Assembly: GCA_021798835.1 (NCBI GenBank)
Contig: JAJZBQ010000004.1
Location: 1-64,000 of the forward strand
Length of the DNA stretch: 64,000 nucleotides
Source: Pseudomonadota bacterium
GTDB lineage: Bacteria; Pseudomonadota; Gammaproteobacteria; Burkholderiales; Ferrovaceae
Reading direction: 5' to 3'
Shown: in pieces, positions 35,580 to 43,509 of the stretch
Position numbering within the stretch: the stretch's first letter is position 1
Layout of the letters: the number at the start of each line of letters is the position of its first letter
Notes under the pieces: generated by a model
Told to the model about the DNA's origin: nothing
Databases searched by the model: none
The model's input: the letters and a program-made list of their open reading frames with translations, nothing else
Made by a program: the position numbers and the translations under genes

Positions 35580-36328
35580 TGGACTCCCATGTCCTTGTTG
35601 GCCACCAGATGAACCACGATGTTGGTGATGGCCACGATTCCGCCAGCGATCATGCCGGCCTGCTGTTCGGTGACGGGAAGGGCAAACCCGAGAACTTGTG
35701 ACAGATCTCCCAACTTCAGGATCAGGGGGGAGAGCAGGGTCACCGTGATGGCGCCGGTTTTCCAGAGGGTGGGATTGGCGACGGATTCCCCGACCTTGAA
35801 TACACTCCAAAGTGCCAGTAGTTTCTGCATGAGGTTCTCCTGTGAGGTTTGAATGACGGGGGTTGATTCGGATGCTGCGGCATCGAGGTTCGCCAGCCCA
35901 TGGGTATGGATGACGCGCGCGATCTTGGTGCCGTAATTGGGATCGGTGGCATAGCCCGCCTGGGCGATGGCGTAACCAAAAGTGACGCCACTTCCAGCCT
36001 TGAAGGCAGCGGCATAGCGCGCCTCTTTGAGGAACTTCGCGTGATCGAGGATCGAGGCTTGCCAGTTGGGGTACTTACGAAACCAGGCATCCACCGTCCT
36101 GGCCACCCCCGCGACATACTCGGTGGTGGCAATGCGGGTGCGCTCGCCCGTCCAGCCGGAATCGGCCTTGATGCCGAAGAGGTTGTTGGACTCACGCGTC
36201 AAACGCGATTCCCCCCAGCCGGATTCCAGTGCAGCCTGGGCGATGGTGAAACTGGCGGGAATTCCGTCCCCCTTCTGACAGGTCAGGGCGGATTCCTTGA
36301 TGGCGTTGATAAAATCTTCCGGACTCAT
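35576..36328 (-). CDS. Glucosaminidase-type endolysin fused to a C-terminal membrane segment
   Basis: Residues 1-145 are a FlgJ/LytG-like N-acetylglucosaminidase domain: FTIAQAALESGWGESRL with the catalytic Glu, NLFGIKADSGWTG, and YPNWQASILDHAKFL. Residues ~165-250 hold two or three hydrophobic helices (TGAITVTLLSPLILKLGD and QAGMIAGGIVAITNIVVHLV) as in small phage holins. So an endolysin and a holin-like tail are in one chain of 250 residues. It overlaps the gene before by 4 bp and the lipoprotein start after it. Confidence 0.78.
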   Translation of the reverse strand: MSPEDFINAIKESALTCQKGDGIPASFTIAQAALESGWGESRLTRESNNLFGIKADSGWTGERTRIATTEYVAGVARTVDAWFRKYPNWQASILDHAKFLKEARYAAAFKAGSGVTFGYAIAQAGYATDPNYGTKIARVIHTHGLANLDAAASESTPVIQTSQENLMQKLLALWSVFKVGESVANPTLWKTGAITVTLLSPLILKLGDLSQVLGFALPVTEQQAGMIAGGIVAITNIVVHLVANKDMGVH

Positions 36329-36612
36329 TTCCAGTGCTCCTTTGCGGTAATGAACAGTTGATAAACCCCGGTGCCGATGCCGCCCAGCACCGTGATCACG
36401 AGCCAGCCCAGGACACTGGTCCTGATTTTTTCGTTGCGAAGGAGGCGGCGTTTTCGATCTTCGAGCAGGGTGGACAGGTATTCGTGATGCTGGCGGTGCT
36501 GATCCTGAGGAATGGCAGTGGCAGTGAATCCAAACCGGATCGCCTCCTGAATGGCGTAGATAAGGGATCGATGCTGCTCTTCCGAGAGCAGCGCCCGGCG
36601 TCGTTCTTCCAT
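36325..36612 (-). CDS. Small membrane protein of the lysis module, holin-like
   Basis: The 95-residue protein has a charged N-terminus (MEERRRALLSEEQHRS), a helical middle and one C-terminal membrane segment (VLGWLVITVLGGIGTGVYQLF, ~67-87). Start taken at the ATG for MEERRR, which nearly abuts the stop of the tape measure gene; a longer frame would overlap it. The place before the endolysin and the single membrane segment suggest a holin or anti-holin. No family name recognised. Confidence 0.6.
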   Translation of the reverse strand: MEERRRALLSEEQHRSLIYAIQEAIRFGFTATAIPQDQHRQHHEYLSTLLEDRKRRLLRNEKIRTSVLGWLVITVLGGIGTGVYQLFITAKEHWK

Positions 36613-36616
36613 GGGA

Positions 36617-38989
36617 TCAGTTTCCGAAGTTTCTGAGGTGGCTTTTGAGGGCGGCGGCCAGCGCTGCGCCATTGTTTCTGAACAGACGCTCCACGCTCTG
36701 GGAGTCGGTGGCGTGAATATGCACATGGGTGGTGGACGATGATGATCCCCCTTCCACCAGGGAACGCAGCCCCCCGGCGATCCCGGCGGGCAGGATGGTT
36801 TCGTTCCTGTGCACGAACTGCAGCCGGTCTACGGGGATGTTCCACTCGCCTCCGGCACTGGAGGCTACCGACCCTGCGACTGCCGCCACGGTTCCCATTC
36901 CCACGGCGGCAGGCGCGGCGGCATAGGGCCCCATGGTGGGGGCGAGAAACCCGAAGATCCCGGCAAAGGTCTCGGAGGCACTGTTCATGATGGACTTGAC
37001 GATGGTCAGCGCGCTGGTGGCCAGGCTCGAGGTGCTCGCCATCTGGTTCGAAGCCATACGCACATCGTTCTGGGCCGTGGTGGCCAGCGTCATGGCCAGT
37101 TGTTGCGAAGCCCAGGTACTCACCATCTTGATGCCGGTATCGATGAAGGAGGACAGGATGGAAACGAGACTGCGCTGCCACGCCTGCTGCCAGGTCTGCG
37201 TCCCCATGATGATGCCCTTGATGGAGGTATCAAACGCCGAAGTGATGGGGGAGAACATCTGCTGGTAGGACTTCTGGTTATTCAGCACCGCCGTCTGTGT
37301 TGCCTGGGTGATCTGGGCTTCCCGATCGGCGTTGAGTTTGATGATCTCGTCATCGATCTTGGCGCGCGCCTTGGCATCGGACTGGTAGAGTTCCAGCTTC
37401 CTGGCCAGCAAATCCAAGGAAATTGCGTATTCCTGATTGGCGACATCCTGATCCCGAGCCAGTTTCTGATCGCTCGTGATTTGGCCGGACTGGAGCAGAA
37501 ACTGGTTATTCCGGGTGACCTCTTTGAGGTGGTTGCGCTCGAGATTGGCCTCGCTGGTGAGTTGGCTCAATTTGAGTGACAGTTCCTCCGCACTCGCGGT
37601 GCGCGCTTCCGAGACCTGGGTTTTGTAGATCTGGCGTTGCAGGGTGACCACCTCGTGCAGAACGGCGTTGTAGTCCGCCGTGCCCTTCTTGGCCAATATC
37701 AGTTTTGCCTGCCAGAAGGCGAGTTCATCCTGCCTGGAGAGTTCGTGATAGGCGCCTTCCAGATCCTGCTTTTGGGTCAATTGGGCGCGCCAGACGCTCA
37801 TCTGGCCCTTTGACCCGTGGGTACTTCTGGCCATCTCGGGCATCGACAACGGACCCAAGGGAGCGGATTTCTTCCCGGTACCTTCACCGACTGAACCGAG
37901 TTCACCCTTGAATGCCAGCACGGTGTGCATCATCGAGCCTACCTGCTGGTCCACCGCGAGTCGGGTTTCAGTGAGCCCCCGATTCCAGGCGGCCTCGATG
38001 CCGTTCCAGTCGAGGTGCAAGGCGGAGTTGATGACGCCCGCCACCGTCACGATGGCGCCAGCCATGGCGGCCGTGACCACTTCGAGCGATTGCCAGGCGA
38101 GATTCAATCCCACCACCAGATATTTGAGCGCATCGGCCAAACCCTTCAGGGTCTCGGACAACAGTCCGCCAGGTTTCAGACTCTGCGCCAGGGCATCGGT
38201 CATGGTTTTGATCGCCGGGGTGAGTTGGGAGCCGAATCCCACGGCGGCCATCTTGAGTTGTGCACCGAGAGATTTGAGGCTCTCGTTGAACTCGGCATCC
38301 TTGGCGATGGCCTGGTCATTCAATACCAGTCCCAATTCCTGTGCCTTTTTGGTAAGGGCGTCGATGTTCTGCGAGCCCTGATCCAGAAAGGGAATCAGAT
38401 CTGCCCCGGCACGCCCGAAGAGTTGCATGGCGATGGCGGTTTTGGCGGCACCATCCCGGCTCTTGGCGAAGGCGTCACTCACCCGAATGAGCACATCCTG
38501 TAACTGCATGTTTTTGAGCGCCGAGGCACTCAAGCCCACCGATTGAAAGGCTCCGGCTACCTGTTTGTTGCCTTGCCCCACCGAGGCCATGGCGCGGGAG
38601 AGCCGAAACAACCCCTGCTGCAGTTGAGTAAAAGACACATCGCTTTGTGCGGCAGCGTATTTGAGTCCCTGCAAGGTGCCCGTGGAAATCCCGGTCTTGC
38701 GGGACGCATGTTCGATTTCATCGCCATATTCCGCCGCTGCCTTGCCCAGTTCCAGCAGTTTGGCCCCCACCTCGGTCAATCCGCCCAATTCGCCCAGGAC
38801 TTTGAACACCTCGAGGGATTTCTTGACCCCGTCCATGTGCTCCTGGAGGTTCTTTTGCATTTCGGCCACATGAGCCTGAATGCCCCGCGTGGATTTCTGG
38901 ACTTCATTCCTGGCTGCCTGCATGTCCTGGGACAGGCGTGCAATGTTGGCCTTGATGTCGATCTCGAGAGATCCGATTTTGGATGCCAT
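36617..38989 (-). CDS. Phage tail tape measure protein
   Basis: The 790-residue protein begins ASKIGSLEIDIKANIARLSQDMQ, the usual start of tape measure proteins. It has long coiled-coil parts, a central alpha-helical TMP_2-like domain (ADLIPFLDQGSQNIDALTKK region) and a glycine-rich hydrophobic region near the C-terminus. The ATG at 38989 has a GAGGAT box upstream; a longer frame to the right is a shadow of the chaperone genes. Its length should set the tail length. It follows the tail chaperones, as in other long-tailed phages. Confidence 0.9.
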   Translation of the reverse strand: MASKIGSLEIDIKANIARLSQDMQAARNEVQKSTRGIQAHVAEMQKNLQEHMDGVKKSLEVFKVLGELGGLTEVGAKLLELGKAAAEYGDEIEHASRKTGISTGTLQGLKYAAAQSDVSFTQLQQGLFRLSRAMASVGQGNKQVAGAFQSVGLSASALKNMQLQDVLIRVSDAFAKSRDGAAKTAIAMQLFGRAGADLIPFLDQGSQNIDALTKKAQELGLVLNDQAIAKDAEFNESLKSLGAQLKMAAVGFGSQLTPAIKTMTDALAQSLKPGGLLSETLKGLADALKYLVVGLNLAWQSLEVVTAAMAGAIVTVAGVINSALHLDWNGIEAAWNRGLTETRLAVDQQVGSMMHTVLAFKGELGSVGEGTGKKSAPLGPLSMPEMARSTHGSKGQMSVWRAQLTQKQDLEGAYHELSRQDELAFWQAKLILAKKGTADYNAVLHEVVTLQRQIYKTQVSEARTASAEELSLKLSQLTSEANLERNHLKEVTRNNQFLLQSGQITSDQKLARDQDVANQEYAISLDLLARKLELYQSDAKARAKIDDEIIKLNADREAQITQATQTAVLNNQKSYQQMFSPITSAFDTSIKGIIMGTQTWQQAWQRSLVSILSSFIDTGIKMVSTWASQQLAMTLATTAQNDVRMASNQMASTSSLATSALTIVKSIMNSASETFAGIFGFLAPTMGPYAAAPAAVGMGTVAAVAGSVASSAGGEWNIPVDRLQFVHRNETILPAGIAGGLRSLVEGGSSSSTTHVHIHATDSQSVERLFRNNGAALAAALKSHLRNFGN

Positions 38990-38991
38990 GG

Positions 38992-39285
38992 TTATCCTCG
39001 TCGTCCACCCGCCGCCTGAAACATCTGGATGAAGGCATCGAGATCCGCCGGGGTGTTCTGGGGAGATGGATTGCTGGTTGTGGGGTTCGATGTAACGGTT
39101 TTGGTACCCGTCTCGATGCCCAGATAGGCCTGGACCATGTCCCGCAGAGGCGGGTGTCGTGCCCAATACTGCTTCAATGCAAAAAACCGGGGGATATCCA
39201 TTTGGGCATCGATGTACTCCCAGTTCCAACCGGTGCGGTCGATGATCTGGCAGTAAATCTCATCCCAATCTATGGCTTCCCCGGA
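38992..39285 (-). CDS. Tail assembly chaperone T extension, reached by -1 frameshift
   Basis: This frame has no convincing start of its own: the first ATG (MDIPRFF) is deep inside. It is open from 39318 (past a TAA at 39319-39321) to 38992 and overlaps the end of the G gene in the -1 frame, where it reads SGEAIDWDEIYCQIIDRTGW and then YWARHPPLRDMVQAYLGIE, as in T parts of tail chaperones. The slip could take place in the G-rich stretches around 39270-39300 (for example GGGG before AAG). The product would be a G-T fusion that recruits the tape measure protein. The exact start is an estimate. Confidence 0.6.
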   Translation of the reverse strand, partial: SGEAIDWDEIYCQIIDRTGWNWEYIDAQMDIPRFFALKQYWARHPPLRDMVQAYLGIETGTKTVTSNPTTSNPSPQNTPADLDAFIQMFQAAGGRRG

Positions 39286-39566
39286 TGGGACTCCCCCGGC
39301 TCTATTCCTGGCGGCTGATTAACCGAGAGGCAGATCTGAAACGCTGCGCGGAAATTGGCGATGTCCAGATTCTGGAACTCGAATTGCTCCTGCTCGAGTT
39401 CCGGGTAATTGCGCTTGAGGCTGGCGAAGAGGATGTCGGCCATCTGGTTCAGGGTGGCATCGGATTGACCGTTGAAGATGTTTTCATACTTGCGCACGCA
39501 GGAGAAAGGGGCTGGCGGGCAGACGAAGATGGTTTCGCCCAGTTTGATTTCTTGACCCATGATCAT
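39270..39566 (-). CDS. Tail assembly chaperone (G-like)
   Basis: The 98-residue protein (IMGQEIKLGETIFVCPPAPF ... ELEQEQFEFQNLDIANFRAA) has the layout of phage tail assembly chaperones, and sits between tail tube and tape measure. Two ATGs, at 39566 and 39560, are possible. Its last ten codons overlap the T extension in the -1 frame. Seen: size, position and overlap. Family membership is inferred. Confidence 0.65.
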   Translation of the reverse strand: MIMGQEIKLGETIFVCPPAPFSCVRKYENIFNGQSDATLNQMADILFASLKRNYPELEQEQFEFQNLDIANFRAAFQICLSVNQPPGIEPGESHPGKP

Positions 39567-39574
39567 GATTCACC

Positions 39575-40303
39575 TCAATCTGCAATGGAGAGCACACCCA
39601 GGGTGTTGCTGGAATCCACCATGATGCTGAAGTCCATTTCAGGGATGGCATAGTCTTCGAGTTTGGTGGCAAAGGCGAGTTTGGTGGAGGTGCACTGGTT
39701 GAGTTTCAGGGTGGCCACCTTGGGTCCCACATGGGCCGTGAAGATGGCCATGAAGGTGGGGGTGGTGCCCATGATCTGGTTGGTGAGTGCAATCCGGGTG
39801 CCACCGGTGGCACTGGTATAGAGATAGTCGATCAGCACCGGTAGGCCAGCATCGGCGGCGGCGAAGGAATATACCCCGCTGGTTTCACTGTACTGCCCCG
39901 TGGTGGGATTGGCGGCTACCTTGGTGAAAGGGATTCCATTGGTGGCATAGACCACGCCCAGATCGGTGTCGAAGGTAGCGGCGTTGACCACCGTCACCGT
40001 ATAAAGGGTTGCAGTCGGAATGCTGGCTGCTTCGCCGATGGCGGAGAGAATGAGGCCGGGGGTGGCACTCTGGCCAAAGAAGATGTCGTTCACCAGGCCG
40101 CCACTGATGTTGGCGAATTTGGACTTGCCGGTGAACTTGCCTTCTCCCCGCCGTACATCCACCGCAAAACTCTGCTGGCCATAGAGTTCCTTGGTGGTGA
40201 AGGTGAAATCGAAGGTGACATCCTGCAGGGTGCCGAATTTGCGCGGCGTCGAATTGGTGTTGCTGCTGATTCCGTAGAGGTATCCGGAGCCAAAGGTAAT
40301 CAT
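39575..40303 (-). CDS. Phage tail tube protein
   Basis: The 242-residue protein (MITFGSGYLYGISSNTNSTP...) is beta-rich, with NSTPRKFGTLQDVTFDFTF at the start and AIPEMDFSIMVDSSNTLG near the end, a form of the tail tube proteins in this phage type. Start taken at 40303 because AGGAGA stands upstream; the longer frame begins in the relB promoter region. It lies between the DUF3168 and chaperone genes, with the divergently read relB-yafQ pair inserted ahead of it. Confidence 0.78.
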   Translation of the reverse strand: MITFGSGYLYGISSNTNSTPRKFGTLQDVTFDFTFTTKELYGQQSFAVDVRRGEGKFTGKSKFANISGGLVNDIFFGQSATPGLILSAIGEAASIPTATLYTVTVVNAATFDTDLGVVYATNGIPFTKVAANPTTGQYSETSGVYSFAAADAGLPVLIDYLYTSATGGTRIALTNQIMGTTPTFMAIFTAHVGPKVATLKLNQCTSTKLAFATKLEDYAIPEMDFSIMVDSSNTLGVLSIAD

Positions 40304-40361
40304 GAGAGGTTCTCCTGGAAGAAATAAAAATGGCCCGCAAAGAGCCAAGGGGGGAAATTTC

Positions 40362-40390
40362 TTGAAATGTAGTCCTTTTGTGACTACAAT
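40362..40390 (+). promoter_or_regulatory. relB promoter with embedded operator dyad
   Basis: TTGAAA (40362-40367) and TACAAT (40385-40390) are spaced by exactly 17 nt, a near-consensus sigma-70 promoter for relB at 40424. Inside it, TGTAGTC (40368-40374) and GACTACA (40382-40388) form a perfect 7-bp dyad with a 7-nt spacer, covering the spacer and the -10 box. RelB-type antitoxins repress their own operon at such sites. Confidence 0.75.
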
Positions 40391-40423
40391 TACTCGTTTC
40401 ATTCAACTTTGAGGGTTAACCTG

Positions 40424-40690
40424 ATGGGCACCGCCGATACCTATGTTCGTGCTCGCATCGATGCGAACACCAAGGAACGAGCTGCTGAAGCATTGGATGC
40501 GATGGGGTTGTCCATTTCCGACGCCATTCGGCTGTTGATGCTGCGCATCGCAGACGAGCATCGTCTGCCTTTTGCCGTGAAAGTCCCCAATGCCCGCACA
40601 CGCAAGGCCATGCGCGAACTCGAAAGTGGAAAGGCCGCGCGATTTGCAAACGTGGATGATCTGATGGCTGACCTGAATGCGAGCGATTGA
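40424..40690 (+). CDS. RelB/DinJ-family antitoxin
   Basis: The 88-residue protein has the ribbon-helix-helix of RelB/DinJ (TYVRARIDANTKERAAEALD, then GLSISDAIRLLMLRI) and a C-terminal toxin-binding tail. The ATG at 40424 is chosen: it has GAGGG upstream, and an upstream TTG is a poor start. It is read from a strong promoter with a dyad operator. Its partner toxin overlaps by 14 bp but is broken by a frameshift, so the antitoxin is likely unopposed. The pair is inserted on the plus strand in the middle of the minus-strand tail operon. Confidence 0.88.
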   Translation: MGTADTYVRARIDANTKERAAEALDAMGLSISDAIRLLMLRIADEHRLPFAVKVPNARTRKAMRELESGKAARFANVDDLMADLNASD

Positions 40691-40957
40691 ACGCGCCACG
40701 GCTTTCAAACGCGATTACAAACGGGAACTCAAAGGCCCTTACGAAATAATCTCGATGCCTTGCTGAAACCCGTTCTGCTGGCCCTTGCCGCCGATGCAAC
40801 CCCGGATGCTCGCCTACGAGATCACGAATTGGTCGGTGATTGGGCCAATTATCGAGAATGTCACCTCAAACCCGACCTGTTGCTGATTTACCAAAAAACA
40901 GGTTCAGATGTTCTTCGATTGGTTCGGCTTGGCTCCCACAGTGAACTTTTTGGATAA
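40677..40957 (+). pseudogene. YafQ-family toxin broken by a 1-nt deletion
   Basis: The start (RAIERATAFKRDYKRELKGP) is typical of YafQ mRNA interferases, and the end (ANYRECHLKPDLLLIYQKTG, then RLGSHSELF) has the catalytic histidines of the family. The two parts are in different frames. Reading stops soon after 40742. Adding one base after the TAC at 40740-40742 would restore a full-length protein (RNNLDALLKPVLLALA follows directly). So a recent 1-nt loss made a null toxin; a sequencing slip is the other explanation. Confidence 0.85.
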
Positions 40958-40963
40958 CCCACA

Positions 40964-41356
40964 TCAACGCAGGTAATGCATGGTGAAATCCATGGGTTTC
41001 ATGTAGATGTTCACCAGTTCGTCGTAGGAATCGGCGCCGGCACCGGCCTGAACGCAGGCCAGAACCGTGACTCCACCCAGGACTCCGGCCTGGTTGTGAC
41101 AGGCGAGTCGCACGGCTTTGCGCACATGGGCGGCGTCCTCGGCCATCTGGCCCAGGCAGTTGACCTGAATTCGAGCCACCGCAGTCTCTGGCTCTCCCAT
41201 CCGGGTATTGTTCTGGCGATCCGAGATGAGTTCATAGACCACGGCGGGCAGAGGATCGGCTTCGGGGCGGGTGTCGAGATAAATCCGACTACCTACCAGT
41301 GCCGCGAGTGTGGGTGAGGCATCGAGCAGGGCATAGATTGCCTGTTCGGCTTTCAT
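40964..41356 (-). CDS. DUF3168 tail completion protein
   Basis: The 130-residue protein (KAEQAIYALLDASPTLAALV ... LPAVVYELISDR ... ARIQVNCLG) has the DUF3168 signature of phage tail completion proteins, which sit between head-tail connectors and the tube gene. It overlaps the gp10-like gene by 4 bp. The end lies just 6 nt from the convergent toxin pseudogene. Confidence 0.85.
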   Translation of the reverse strand: MKAEQAIYALLDASPTLAALVGSRIYLDTRPEADPLPAVVYELISDRQNNTRMGEPETAVARIQVNCLGQMAEDAAHVRKAVRLACHNQAGVLGGVTVLACVQAGAGADSYDELVNIYMKPMDFTMHYLR

Positions 41357-41847
41357 TTCTTGATCTCCGTCTCCAGACGATTCTTTATATAGTCGGCAAA
41401 GGTGGTGATGGCCTCGTCCACCTTGTTGTCGAGCGCCGGGCGCATGAAGGGCTCTTTGCCGGCGCCTGGGTGATCGATGACCTCTTTGAACAGTCCGGCG
41501 ACGAACAGACTCTTGCGGTGCCTGGGCTTGATCAGATGGCGTGCGGTGCCGTACTCCACCATATGGGCATAGTAGACGTGATTTTTCCCGCCGGCCTTGA
41601 CGCTGGCGGTGACGGTACCGTGGCGGGAGGACACCGACACCCGAATGGAATCGCGCAGCGCCCCTGGTTTGTGCCCCTTGGGCAGATTGCTGGCATCGCC
41701 CACCGGGCAGAGGCGACGAGCCTCATCGCGGATGACCTTGGCGGCAGCGCGCAACCCCCCGCGCACCACATTGGCTTCAATGCGTGCAGGCAGTTCGTCG
41801 AGCAGTTTCTGCAACTCGGCGAGTCCCTTGACTTCGATGTCAGTCAT
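41353..41847 (-). CDS. HK97 gp10-family head-tail connector / tail protein
   Basis: The 164-residue protein begins TDIEVKGLAELQKLLDELPA and contains GGLRAAAKVIRDEARRLCP, both typical of the HK97 gp10 family. These proteins join or complete the tail end at the portal. It overlaps its two neighbours by 4 and 8 bp, so translation is coupled along the connector block. Confidence 0.88.
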   Translation of the reverse strand: MTDIEVKGLAELQKLLDELPARIEANVVRGGLRAAAKVIRDEARRLCPVGDASNLPKGHKPGALRDSIRVSVSSRHGTVTASVKAGGKNHVYYAHMVEYGTARHLIKPRHRKSLFVAGLFKEVIDHPGAGKEPFMRPALDNKVDEAITTFADYIKNRLETEIKK

Positions 41848-42169
41848 CGAGGATCAGGCAGTAGAGTTCCAGCCTTTCCTTGCGGGTGACATGGCGGATC
41901 CACTCGATCCGGGCAATGGAGCCATCCGAGAACAGGACGCGTTGACTGGCTTTGACGTCGGAACGATAGCGAATGGTCACGAGCATCGTCGAGCTACTTC
42001 CCATGGCCTTGGCCTGAAAGATCTCACGCCCGGTCATGTCGAGTGTCTGAGCCCAGACGGTGGCCAGTGTCGACCAGGTCTCGTCATGGCCGCCCAAACT
42101 TCCACGAACCACGGTCAACATTTGAATGGTGATGCGTTGATCGAGAATGCCGGACGAGACGATACCCAT
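41840..42169 (-). CDS. Phage head closure protein
   Basis: The 109-residue protein (SGILDQRITIQML ... WSTLATVWAQTLDMTGREIF ... RYRSDVKASQRVLFSDGSIARIEW) has the pattern of SPP1 gp16 / HK97 gp7-like closure proteins. It shares one base with the upstream connector gene and overlaps the gp10-like gene by 8 bp. Confidence 0.88.
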   Translation of the reverse strand: MGIVSSGILDQRITIQMLTVVRGSLGGHDETWSTLATVWAQTLDMTGREIFQAKAMGSSSTMLVTIRYRSDVKASQRVLFSDGSIARIEWIRHVTRKERLELYCLILDD

Positions 42170-43017
42170 CAGAACACCACACGATAAGGATCGAGCAGAC
42201 GATCCATGAAGGGCAATGGTTCGATTTTTTCACCACGCCCTGCCGTGGCCATTTCTTCCCGGTGCTGATACAGGGCTCCGATACGCACCTTGATCCAGGC
42301 TTTGATGCCTTCCGGTACGGCGCCCACCAGGTTCGTGCCTGAGCCACCGTCGGTGAAAGTGATGGGCACACCCCCAGGATTGTCCGTCAGGGTGAACCAG
42401 CCGGGTACCGGCATCGACTGAATCCAGTAGTTGGTGGCAGGTTGCAAAGGGGAGGGCAACGCACCGCCGGAATTGGAGAGCACAAAAGGTTGCGTCGGGA
42501 ACCACGGTCCCTGTATCGAGAGGGTACTGTTGGTTGCATCGGCAATGAAGGGTCCGGCATATCCTGCCGCAAAATCCACTTCGATGGCGCCGATCTGGGG
42601 GAGTGGAATGGGCCATATCTGACCAAACACCGGGGTGATCCGGCAGGGCTCCGAGGTGGTATCCACGGTGTAATTGGCCGGTGGCATGATCTGACTGACG
42701 CCATTCATGTCCAGATACTGGATGGCGTTGACGACACGGACCTGTGACTTTTCGAGGATGATGGCGTGGCCGGGCAGGGTGAACGGCTTTCCCCAGGGGA
42801 TGCCGATCAGGGTTGGCCCTGGAAATGAATCGAGCACCAGTTTCCAACTTTGCGCGATGAATGCCCGGCGGGTGAGCGTCTCGGCATAATGCCTGGCCGC
42901 CGTGATCAGGGCGGAAATCAGCGCATCATCATCGGGGATGTCTACCCGCAAATGGGTCTTGGCCTCGAGTAGCGAGACGGGTTCCACCGCGGGCCCACTG
43001 ATCAGTTGCAGGGGCAT
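42169..43017 (-). CDS. Head-tail connector (phiE125 gp8 / HK97 gp6-like)
   Basis: The 282-residue protein starts with PVSLLEAKTHLRVDIPDDDA, then ISALITAARHYAETLTRRAF, the signature of phiE125 gp8-like adaptors. The end (GIKAWIKVRIGALYQHREEM) also fits. The part between (~175-235) contains an extra beta-rich insertion (FVLSNSGGALPSP ... PITFTDGGSGTN) that makes it longer than the usual ~190-210 residues; similar inserts look like decoration modules of fibre proteins. A single open frame covers all of it. Confidence 0.85.
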   Translation of the reverse strand: MPLQLISGPAVEPVSLLEAKTHLRVDIPDDDALISALITAARHYAETLTRRAFIAQSWKLVLDSFPGPTLIGIPWGKPFTLPGHAIILEKSQVRVVNAIQYLDMNGVSQIMPPANYTVDTTSEPCRITPVFGQIWPIPLPQIGAIEVDFAAGYAGPFIADATNSTLSIQGPWFPTQPFVLSNSGGALPSPLQPATNYWIQSMPVPGWFTLTDNPGGVPITFTDGGSGTNLVGAVPEGIKAWIKVRIGALYQHREEMATAGRGEKIEPLPFMDRLLDPYRVVF

Positions 43018-43020
43018 GGA

Positions 43021-43464
43021 TCAGCCGACGATCTGGGTGACGCCGGTCTGGTTATAAGCACTGGCCGGTTCATAGCGGGTGGAGGCCCCCAGGAGAAGGG
43101 CGGCGGTTTCACTGGCGGCGACGCCTACCGTGAGTGTCAATTCCACGAACTGATAGCCATTGGCTACATCCAGTTCATGGGCCTGCAGGTTGATCAGCGA
43201 CTGCACGCCTCCGGCGCCCGTAAGCGTGGTGATGGCTTTGCCTGTAACGGCTTTGGCTCCCGTCCCTGTGGCGTCGACTGCCTGACTGAGGCTGGCATCC
43301 ACGGTGGATAAGGCACCCAGGGTGCCGGTGCTGATGATCGCCAGCAGGGTGCGCACATTGGCCATCGACACCCAGCCGGTGGTGAGCGGGCCCACGGCCT
43401 GGGATGAGGGGTTGATACTGGCGACCAGTGCCAGAAATTCTGATGCTTTGGTATTCATGTCCAT
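43021..43464 (-). CDS. Small capsid-proximal protein of unknown function
   Basis: A 147-residue protein rich in Ala, Thr, Gly and Val without charged clusters. It lies 46 nt behind the major capsid gene and 4 nt ahead of the connector gene. Proteins in this place are often decoration or head-fibre proteins. No motif decides this. Confidence 0.55.
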   Translation of the reverse strand: MDMNTKASEFLALVASINPSSQAVGPLTTGWVSMANVRTLLAIISTGTLGALSTVDASLSQAVDATGTGAKAVTGKAITTLTGAGGVQSLINLQAHELDVANGYQFVELTLTVGVAASETAALLLGASTRYEPASAYNQTGVTQIVG

Positions 43465-43509
43465 GATCGTATCCTCGAAGTTATTGGGGAGCCTTGTTTC
43501 CCGCCATGA

